NCBI RefSeq assembly: GCF_003353065.1
Contig: NZ_CP027806.1
Span: 2,686,501 to 2,750,500, forward strand
Direction: 5' to 3'
DNA from: Cyclonatronum proteinivorum
GTDB lineage: Bacteria > Bacteroidota > Rhodothermia > Balneolales > Cyclonatronaceae
Length of the DNA stretch: 64,000 bases
Part shown: in pieces, positions 55,097 to 61,973 of the stretch
Numbering within the stretch: the first letter of the stretch is position 1
How the letters are laid out: every line of letters starts with the position of its first letter
Notes under the pieces: model-generated
What the model was told of the DNA's origin: nothing
The model's input: only the letters and a program-made list of their open reading frames with translations
The model's database searches: none
Program-made: the position numbers and the translations under genes

Positions 55097-56230
55097 TTAA
55101 CACCCAAACACAAAGGTGTCATATTTATGTGACAACCCGTAGAGTTGCTGACTTATACAATGGATACTGCCCTGCCCCCAGACCAGATCGGCGCAGGGAA
55201 TCGGTACAATCTCATGACCGGGCAGATGTTTTTTAAACAGGCTGATTACTTCATCATCATAGCGCGGATCATAGACCGGCAGCAGTACGGCTCCGTTTAC
55301 AAAGTAAAAATTAGCGTAGCTCGCGGGCACGTGCTCCGACCCGTCAACGGTCGTTTCTGCAACCCGTGTTTCCGGCATTGGAACCGTCACAATTTCAAAA
55401 GGCTCCCCGTGCTGATCCGTCGCTGAACGGAGCAGTTCGTAGTTCTCCTGCAAGGTTTCGTAGTTCACATCATCCTTGTCTTCCGTTACCATCGTCATGA
55501 TGGTGCTGGGATTGAGAAAACGGCTGAGGTCGTCAATGTGCCCGTCGGTGTCATCGCCAGCAAGACCATTTTTGAGCCAAATCACCTTTTCCTGTCCGAG
55601 CCAGTCTTTCAGATACTGTTCGATCTCGGATTTACTAAGGTGCGGATTCCGGTTCGGATTAAGCAGCACCGATTCGGTGGTAAGCATCACGCCCGCACCG
55701 TTGGTTTCGATAGAGCCGCCTTCCAGCACAATACCCGGCTTGAACCGCTGAATACCGTATTTTGCGCTAAACCAGCCTGGCACCGCATTATCACGGTCAT
55801 AGGGCGGATATTTTCCGCCCCATGCATTGTACTCCCAATCCGTGATTGCATTCAAGCCGCTCATCTGATTCCGCACGAAAATCGGACCAAAATCCCGGGC
55901 CCATACATCGTTGCTTGTGGTTTTGTGCACGGTTAAGCGTTTGGTGTCTTTAATCAGGGATCCCAGACAGTTTGCTGCGCGTTCAAACGTTGCATCGTTA
56001 TTCACGATCAGGTGAAGATGTTCCCGCTTTGTAAGCTCTTGTATAATCTGCGTGTATACGGTCTCAACCCGATCGAGACGCTCACCGGGCCAGGTTTCAC
56101 GGTTACAGGGCCAGCTCAGCAGACTTGCGCTGTGTGTTTCCCATTCGGCGGGCATGCGGAAGCCGAGGGCAGCAGGAGTGTTTAAGGTCATGAAGGATGA
56201 ATTTGGGGCATTAAAAATATTGGTTTGCAT
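55097..56230 (-). CDS. aguA: Agmatine deiminase
   Basis: A 377-aa cytoplasmic enzyme of the amidinotransferase fold that converts agmatine to N-carbamoylputrescine and ammonia. 'RMPAEWETHSASLLSWP' is near the N-terminus. 'NDVWARDFGPIFV' has catalytic Asp residues. 'VLEGGSIETNGAGVMLTTE' and 'GDDTDGHIDDLSRF' carry the catalytic His. 'WGQGSIHCISQQ' has the nucleophile Cys358. The first 13 residues may be leader, since an internal ATG ('MTLNTPAALGF') lies at residue 14. It abuts aguB with no gap, so the two are one transcription unit. Confidence 0.95.
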   Translation of the reverse strand: MQTNIFNAPNSSFMTLNTPAALGFRMPAEWETHSASLLSWPCNRETWPGERLDRVETVYTQIIQELTKREHLHLIVNNDATFERAANCLGSLIKDTKRLTVHKTTSNDVWARDFGPIFVRNQMSGLNAITDWEYNAWGGKYPPYDRDNAVPGWFSAKYGIQRFKPGIVLEGGSIETNGAGVMLTTESVLLNPNRNPHLSKSEIEQYLKDWLGQEKVIWLKNGLAGDDTDGHIDDLSRFLNPSTIMTMVTEDKDDVNYETLQENYELLRSATDQHGEPFEIVTVPMPETRVAETTVDGSEHVPASYANFYFVNGAVLLPVYDPRYDDEVISLFKKHLPGHEIVPIPCADLVWGQGSIHCISQQLYGLSHKYDTFVFGC

Positions 56231-57100
56231 TCAGCGGCCGTGTCGCTTTAGCAAACCCTGATAGGCGTCAATTCGGCGGTCACGAAGGAAGGGCCAGGTG
56301 CGCCGCTGTTTTTCGATGAGGCTGAGATCGCATTCCGCAATCAGAATTTCGGGGGTCTCCCCGGCCTGTGCCAGAATTTGTCCGAACGGACCTGACACGA
56401 AGCTGTCACCCCAAAAGCGGATGTCTCCTTCCTGCCCAACCCGGTTGATTGCCGCCACATAGCAGCCGTTCGCGACGGCATGACTCCGGTGCATGATTTC
56501 CCAGGCGTCCATAAACTCACGCTTAAGGGTCTCGGGCTCTTCAGGCAGCACGCCAATAGCTGTGGGGTAAAACAGAATCTCTGCGCCCTGCATAGCTGTC
56601 AGCCGGGCAGCTTCAGGAAACCACTGATCCCAGCATATCAGCACGCCAATGCGTCCAAAGCGGGTATCGAAGGCTTTAAAACCAGTATCGCCGGGCGTGA
56701 AGTAAAATTTCTCGTGAAAGCCGGGATCTTCCGGAATGTGCATTTTCCGGTATATACCAAGCAGGCTTCCGTCCGCATCATGTACGGTCGCTGTATTGTG
56801 ATAAACACCCGGGGCGCGCTTCTCAAAGATGGATGAAATAATCACAACGCCAAGCGATTCAGCAAGCTTGGCTGTTTCAGTCGTTAATTCACCAGGAATT
56901 TCCACCGCAAGATCAAAGTGCGCTTCGTCGTGATTCTGACAAAAATAGTCGGAGGTATACAGCTCCTGTGTGCAAATAATTTGTGCACCGCGTGAAGCCG
57001 CTTCACGGATATGCGCAAAGGTTTTGTCTACATTGGGCTGATGATGTTGCTCCGAAGATGTTTGAATAAGGCCCAGCACAACCTTGTCTGAAGCTTTCAT
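56231..57100 (-). CDS. aguB: N-carbamoylputrescine amidase
   Basis: A 289-aa nitrilase-superfamily enzyme that hydrolyses N-carbamoylputrescine to putrescine, CO2 and ammonia. The catalytic triad is Glu in 'TQELYTSDYF', Lys in 'YRKMHIPEDPGF' and Cys in 'VLICWDQWFPEAARL'. The last codons lie directly before the aguA start. Together aguB and aguA turn agmatine into putrescine. The arginine decarboxylase needed to make agmatine is not in the window. Confidence 0.95.
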   Translation of the reverse strand: MKASDKVVLGLIQTSSEQHHQPNVDKTFAHIREAASRGAQIICTQELYTSDYFCQNHDEAHFDLAVEIPGELTTETAKLAESLGVVIISSIFEKRAPGVYHNTATVHDADGSLLGIYRKMHIPEDPGFHEKFYFTPGDTGFKAFDTRFGRIGVLICWDQWFPEAARLTAMQGAEILFYPTAIGVLPEEPETLKREFMDAWEIMHRSHAVANGCYVAAINRVGQEGDIRFWGDSFVSGPFGQILAQAGETPEILIAECDLSLIEKQRRTWPFLRDRRIDAYQGLLKRHGR

Positions 57101-57183
57101 AGTACGCGCGCTGATTTTTTTACCTGATTAATAGTATGATTTCCGACAGTCAGCAGTCAAAACCATCGGGCTGCCAAAGATAT

Positions 57184-57214
57184 AGAAAAGCCCGGACAGA
57201 AGAACCGTCCGGGC
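57184..57214 (-). terminator. Intrinsic terminator downstream of the ankyrin gene
   Basis: Perfect stem CCCGGAC / GTCCGGG around a 9-base loop. On the minus strand it is followed by CTTTTC, a short T-tract. It lies ~130 bp after the ankyrin gene and ~85 bp before the aguB start. Confidence 0.6.
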
Positions 57215-57345
57215 GGGATTAATAAGCGTTATTTTTGGGGTGTTGCTTTACGCAGCCTGACAAAGACCACAGCTGCGGATGGCTGCATAAATACAACTAA
57301 AGGAAGCAGCCGGAATCTTTACAGAAGAATAAATTTTTATTTGGT

Positions 57346-57723
57346 TTAAGCCTGATGACTGACAAGCAATTCGTGCATTTCCTTATTCCCTGCGCTATCA
57401 ACATGATCCATAATGGACCAGCCGCGGTCATCGGTAATATCTAAGGAAGCACCATTTTCAAGCAGGAATAACACAACATCTTTATGTCCGTTCATGGCCG
57501 CCCAATACAGGCCATTTGTATTTCGGTTGTCGAGCTGATCCAAATCAGCATCGTGTTCTTTCAATAATTTCAATACGTTAAGGTGACCATGCTTCGCGGC
57601 TTTATAAGCGGCGTTCCGCTGATGTTCATCCTGTGTGTTGGCATCGGCTCCCGCTTCAAGCAGAGCCTTTAAAGAATCAAAGTCGCCGTTTTCCGCCGCA
57701 TCAAGAAATTTATCATTCCCCAT
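57346..57723 (-). CDS. Small ankyrin-repeat protein
   Basis: A 125-aa soluble protein made almost entirely of about four ankyrin repeats: 'MGNDKFLDAAENGDFDSLKALLEAGAD', 'NAAYKAAKHGHLNVLKLLKEHDAD', 'NGLYWAAMNGHKDVVLFLLENGAS', 'WSIMDHVDSAGNKEMHELL' (quoted in part). No signal peptide or other domain is present. It is probably a protein-binding module. It lies ~245 bp upstream of aguB on the same strand with a terminator between, so it is likely separate. Confidence 0.85.
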   Translation of the reverse strand: MGNDKFLDAAENGDFDSLKALLEAGADANTQDEHQRNAAYKAAKHGHLNVLKLLKEHDADLDQLDNRNTNGLYWAAMNGHKDVVLFLLENGASLDITDDRGWSIMDHVDSAGNKEMHELLVSHQA

Positions 57724-58047
57724 AATCGGTTCTCCGTTTAGGAATTGTGAATCATTTTAGTGAAGGTTGTTAGTCCGATTTTAGCACTTTCAGCACGAAT
57801 AATCAATCACTTTATTTTTCTTAGATGTTTGATTCTGAACCGCTTAACTATTACATTGGCATGATATCCTAATATCAAACATCGATTAGCTGAAATCGGT
57901 GTTACAGATGATCCTGCATCTGCCGTGAAATCAGTACTTTCTGAACGCATGTTATGTACTGATATAATAATGATACCTGATCGCGGCCCCTTTTTCCGCT
58001 TTTTTGAATAGACAGGTAAGCACTTTTAATCCCGCATTTTTTTGTAT
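57724..58047. other. Divergent intergenic region
   Basis: About 325 bp between the ankyrin gene (minus) and the serine hydrolase (plus). AT-rich; no repeat, RNA or small gene was recognised. Confidence 0.3.
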
Positions 58048-59421
58048 ATGCGTTTTCAATCATGGCTTAGAGTAAACTACTGCGCCTTTTTGGTGACAGT
58101 TTTGGTGTCATTCGCGGGTTTGCCTGCCGCGGCGCAGCAGTTTGACGAAGACATTAAGCAGACCATTCAGGACTATCTGAAGGCCCATCAGGCCAACGGT
58201 ACTTTTTCCGGGGAAGTAAAGCTTAAGCTGCACGATCAGACGGCGACATGGCGGACAGGCTACCGTTATTTTTCCCGCCTGCAGCCCTTTCAGGAAGGCG
58301 ACCTTTTCCGAATCGGATCGCTCACCAAACCTGTCGTAGCAAGCTGGTTCGGACGACGGTTTCAGGATGGAACCCTAAACCCGGGCAGCTTCATTTCAGC
58401 GTGGTTTCCGGAGCAAGATCAGTGGGAAGACATCACCCTTTCCCACCTTCTGGCCCATACCTCCGGCATTCGCAACTACACTGCGCTGCCTGATTTCCCC
58501 GAAACCCTGCACCTGCCCGCCTCCATCGATGAAATTATACAGCGCTTTGCTGACCTGCCCCTTGAGTCGGAGCCCGGCAGCACGTTTAGCTATTCGAATT
58601 CCGGATACATCCTACTATCCAAAATCATGGCGCTGGAAACTGGTCTCCCGTTCATGGACGCCATCGACGCCTTTATTGCGGAAGAGCTGGAGATTGAAAA
58701 CATGATGTATGAGCGCCCCGACTCAGCAATTGACCGGCTTGTTACCGGTTACACCGATCTCAGCACGTTTGAAGAGAGCCGCTTCATCCACATGTCGCTG
58801 CCGCTCGGTGCCGGGGGGCTGATGGCTACCGGATCGGCTATGATTGACTTTACGGAGCGCATGTATGATGAAGCTTTTCTGAGTGAGCACTGGCGACGGA
58901 CACTTCTTGACCCGCAGAGCGGCAACTATGCGCACGGCTTTGCAACCGGACCGGTGCTTAGCCGGCCAAGTATCGGACACGCGGGCGGTATCAACGGTTT
59001 TGCGTCTAATTGGCTGCATTTTCCGGTTGACAGCCTGACTGTCGTCATTCTTTCGAATTATGAAGCCGCGAATGTCGGGCCCATTATGCGGGATATTGTT
59101 TCCATTGTGTTTGGCAGGTCTTTCGATATGCCTGTTGTGCGCGAGCCCATCCGCCTTCAGGATGAAGAATTGGAGCGCTTCAGCGGAAGATTTGAGATCA
59201 ATCCGGGTTTTTCAATTCAGATCCGCAACAGCGAAAGCCGGCTGTTTGCACAGGGCACCGGTCAGCCTGAAGTAGAACTTTTTCCTGAATCACCAACGAA
59301 GTTCTTTCTGCGACAGCTCGATGTTCAGATTGAGTTTATCTACAATGCGGAAACCGGCATAGCGGACCGGCTTAAACTGTATCAGAGCGGGATGGTACTC
59401 GAAGGGAGAAGGGTGCCCTAA
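58048..59421 (+). CDS. Secreted serine hydrolase of the beta-lactamase class C/PBP4* family
   Basis: A 457-aa exported protein. ATG 58048 is used; the frame is also open from a TTG two codons earlier. The signal peptide (~1-30) ends 'AAAQQ'. The serine beta-lactamase-like fold has SxxK 'RIGSLTKPV' (Ser91, Lys94), YxN 'SYSNSGY' and the third motif 'GHAGGINGF'. A C-terminal ~100-residue domain ('EELERFSGRFEINPGFSIQI') is common in this family. Members include D-aminopeptidases, esterases and D,D-peptidases; this one is not a clear beta-lactamase. It is monocistronic by context. Confidence 0.88.
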   Translation: MRFQSWLRVNYCAFLVTVLVSFAGLPAAAQQFDEDIKQTIQDYLKAHQANGTFSGEVKLKLHDQTATWRTGYRYFSRLQPFQEGDLFRIGSLTKPVVASWFGRRFQDGTLNPGSFISAWFPEQDQWEDITLSHLLAHTSGIRNYTALPDFPETLHLPASIDEIIQRFADLPLESEPGSTFSYSNSGYILLSKIMALETGLPFMDAIDAFIAEELEIENMMYERPDSAIDRLVTGYTDLSTFEESRFIHMSLPLGAGGLMATGSAMIDFTERMYDEAFLSEHWRRTLLDPQSGNYAHGFATGPVLSRPSIGHAGGINGFASNWLHFPVDSLTVVILSNYEAANVGPIMRDIVSIVFGRSFDMPVVREPIRLQDEELERFSGRFEINPGFSIQIRNSESRLFAQGTGQPEVELFPESPTKFFLRQLDVQIEFIYNAETGIADRLKLYQSGMVLEGRRVP

Positions 59422-59625
59422 CTTACAGCTCGTCAGCAATTAATGATGAGTACATCCGGGGCAATATTCGGTTCAGCATGTAAGAGACACTGACCGCAGG
59501 CTGACCGCCTTCAGCAAGAAAAATTCAGCCAAAACTAACGCACTATTGGTTTTCAGCTCATGCGGCTTTGTGGATGATTACGTATCTTATCCAAAGATTA
59601 ACACTGTTAACCAGTCTTAAATGCT

Positions 59626-60042
59626 ATGCGAGATATGATTTATCCTTTTGAAATTGAGTTAGATGTGCGCGACTATGAACTCGACGCACAGGGGATTGTA
59701 AACAATGCTAATTATCAGCACTACTTTGAGCATGCACGTCATGAGCTGTTGCGGAAAATCAGCCTTAGCTTTGTTGGCCTGCATGAAGCCGGATTTGATT
59801 GGGTCGTTCACCGCGTTGAAATTGACTACAAAAAGCCGCTCCGGTCAGGCGAGCGTTTTCGGGTGAAGGTCGCAGCCGAGCAAAAAGGGGTGCGATTCAT
59901 TTTCCATCAGAAGATTGAACGGGTCAGTGACGGCGCCGTCACAACGACCGGGAAAATTTCATCCGTTTTCATGCAGAACGGGCGCCCGGTTCGTCCTCCG
60001 CAGCTTGTGATTGACGCCTACAAAACGCTTTATCCTGGTTAA
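59626..60042 (+). CDS. Hotdog-fold acyl-CoA thioesterase (YbgC/4HBT type)
   Basis: A 138-aa cytoplasmic enzyme that hydrolyses acyl-CoA thioesters. 'YELDAQGIVNNANYQHYFEHAR' carries the catalytic Asp, aligned with the D-x-x-G-x-V-x-N signature of the 4HBT family. 'FDWVVHRVEIDYKKPLRSGERF' follows. The length matches the family. The stop codon TAA at 60040-60042 coincides with the TTAA at the border of the MITE-like element that follows. Confidence 0.9.
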   Translation: MRDMIYPFEIELDVRDYELDAQGIVNNANYQHYFEHARHELLRKISLSFVGLHEAGFDWVVHRVEIDYKKPLRSGERFRVKVAAEQKGVRFIFHQKIERVSDGAVTTTGKISSVFMQNGRPVRPPQLVIDAYKTLYPG

Positions 60043-60300
60043 ACCGCATTATTCACCAAGAAATTTTCTTGCTGGCAAGGCGAAGCTGAAAACTCAGCGG
60101 AAGGGTACCTAAGTACCCTGAGCATGAGTTTTCAGCTTCAACGCCGCCAGCGGGGAAATTTCGCAGCGTGGGAATCACTACGCTCGGAGCACAGCGCTTC
60201 TATCGCACCCAAATTTGAGTAACCGCAGCTTTTCACTAAGCTAAATTTAAACTATCATTTAGGTAATAAAACCCTTTTCAATGTGAATAATGCGGGTTAA
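60039..60300 (-). mobile_element. MITE-like element, copy B
   Basis: Terminal repeats ACCGCATTATTCAC (left) and GTGAATAATGCGGGT (right), with TTAA at each outer edge (60039-60042 and 60297-60300). A long imperfect hairpin (60060-60162) is centred on GGGTACCTAAGTACCC. The whole element matches copy A in the opposite orientation; copy B has ~30 more bases in the unpaired half. It contains no transposase frame. The left TTAA overlaps the thioesterase stop codon and the right edge lies 7 bp from the stop of the next, converging gene. Confidence 0.88.
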
Positions 60301-60306
60301 CAAAGT

Positions 60307-60918
60307 TCAGAACACCGTGCTGCCCTCATCGGTGAGCCAGGTAAACCAGACGGTTTGATTGATCACAGGAATATTGTTTTCCTCGCATATATCCATCGTA
60401 TGACCGGTTCCGCCCGTTTTGGGGTTTTCTAAATCGTCATAGAAAATACCGCAACTCGCCGGTTTTATGCCCTGTGTACCAATCGCCTTAACCGTATCCC
60501 GTATGATGTAGGCCGCTTTGATGGTGAACCGGTTAATATCACCGGCGGCATACCTGTCAATAAGCTTTTCGGTCTTTGTATTACGCTTTGACTGATACAG
60601 CACTTCCGGCTCTTCGGTAATGTTCATGCTTTCCAGCGAATAGGTGTCATGCGCGAGATTGCTCTTTTTTCGATGACCATCATAGGGCGTAATCACCTGA
60701 AGCCGCGCGGCATTTACCGCACTCACCCCTTCCGAAAAATACTGATCAGAGCCCGGAGCGTTGCCGCTTCTAAAAATCATGTGCCTCGTTTTGGAAGTCA
60801 ACAGCCGGCCCAAAGCCTTCAGTTTGTCTTTATCCCCTTCAGCAACCTTACGCTTACCCTCGAGCAAAACAATGGCTTCCGGCTTGTCAAATTCACGGAT
60901 AAATTCAGAGAGCGTCAT
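60307..60918 (-). CDS. SLOG/LOG-like Rossmann-fold protein of unknown function
   Basis: A 203-aa cytoplasmic protein. ATG 60918 is chosen ('MTLSEFIREFDKPEAIVLLEGKR'); the frame stays open to 61035 but that extension looks unstructured. 'RHMIFRSGNAPGSDQYFSEGV' resembles the nucleotide-binding loop of SLOG-superfamily proteins (R-x-G-x-A-x-G-x-D). 'GTGHTMDICEENNIPVINQTVWFTWL' at the C-terminus fits a second phosphate loop. Members of this superfamily process or sense nucleotides. The exact family is not recognised. No operon partner: it is followed by the MITE-like element and preceded by a divergent gene. Confidence 0.6.
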   Translation of the reverse strand: MTLSEFIREFDKPEAIVLLEGKRKVAEGDKDKLKALGRLLTSKTRHMIFRSGNAPGSDQYFSEGVSAVNAARLQVITPYDGHRKKSNLAHDTYSLESMNITEEPEVLYQSKRNTKTEKLIDRYAAGDINRFTIKAAYIIRDTVKAIGTQGIKPASCGIFYDDLENPKTGGTGHTMDICEENNIPVINQTVWFTWLTDEGSTVF

Positions 60919-61170
60919 GGATTTTGGGGGTTTGATTTTCTTTTGAAGGTAAAAATGGAAAGGTGTCGTGTGAAAACCGGATTCTGTGCTGACTGTAAAA
61001 ATAAGGTTTGAGAGCGGTCTCCTGAGCTTCATCACAATATAATTTGAAAGGAAACAAAATGCCCGCTGCGAAGGATGACCCGCGTCAGAATGGACAGGAT
61101 TTGTAGCACCTTATTAATCTAATTTTTATATTGGATTTATATATTGACGCAAGTTATTATCTGCCCCGTA

Positions 61171-61722
61171 GTGAGCACCAAGCCTTTCTCATTGAATCCC
61201 ATCAAAGCCATATCATCCCTCATCCTGATTTTTACCATGCTGTTTTCTGCAGCTGAAGTGAACAGGATCGGGCTGTTTGTGTTCGCTCATTATACAGGGA
61301 ACAGCTGTACCAATATTCTCTGCACCTGCGGCTCGGGTTGCGCATGCTCCCATACTTCGGATTCAAACGCTGACAGCCCTGTCCCGGTGAATGCTGCCGG
61401 CATACCGCTCATTGCGCCAACGCTTAGTTCAGGATCTGACAGCGAAAACGCACTTTGCTGCAGCGGTACCGACGCTTCTCAACCAGACGATTCCCAAACT
61501 TCTGAAACCAAACTTGCCACGGCACAGGGCGCACAACTCTGCAGCTGCGGTCATCACGATCCGGCTGATACCTCCGGCACCATTAAGCCCCTTGACAAGG
61601 TAACGCTCGCTGTTGGTATGCTTCTTCAGAAACCAGAACTACGCCCGAATAAACTGCCCAGCATTACCCAAAGTACTCATCCCGCCTTCCCGGATGAAGT
61701 CTTCCATCCGCCGACTGTCTGA
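61171..61722 (+). CDS. Cys/His-rich exported protein upstream of a copper receptor
   Basis: The start is set at GTG 61171; a TTG at 61144 is also in frame. A membrane or signal segment lies at residues ~12-30 ('ISSLILIFTMLFSAAEV'). The rest is low-complexity and polar with three Cys clusters: 'CTNILCTCGSGCACSH', 'LCCSG' and 'LCSCGHHD', nine Cys in all plus several His. There is no recognisable fold. It lies 251 bp upstream of a CxxxM/HxM-type copper receptor on the same strand, so metal (copper or zinc) binding or handling in the envelope is inferred. Similar small Cys-rich proteins precede TonB receptors in Bacteroidota. Confidence 0.6.
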   Translation: MSTKPFSLNPIKAISSLILIFTMLFSAAEVNRIGLFVFAHYTGNSCTNILCTCGSGCACSHTSDSNADSPVPVNAAGIPLIAPTLSSGSDSENALCCSGTDASQPDDSQTSETKLATAQGAQLCSCGHHDPADTSGTIKPLDKVTLAVGMLLQKPELRPNKLPSITQSTHPAFPDEVFHPPTV

Positions 61723-61973
61723 GTCCGCACACATCATGAACAGGCTCTTTTGAAATTCTGAGCTGTCCCGTTTTCGGCAATGGGTTTACTGTGTACTTAA
61801 TGCACTTAACACCATCGGCAAACTGCGTCCTGCGCACTGCCGTGTTGCCTGAAATACGGGAATCATACCGATGATGTGCCTGCCTGATTCATTGAACTGA
61901 CGTCCTGCCTTAAGAACACGGACCATCCGAAAGGCGTCAGCTCTTGCACAAAAGACATTCAACTTATTTTATA

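Noticed and set aside
61723-61973. Possible riboswitch or extra small gene upstream of the copper receptor
   Set aside because: No known metal-riboswitch layout and no open frame with a plausible start; left as promoter-bearing gap.
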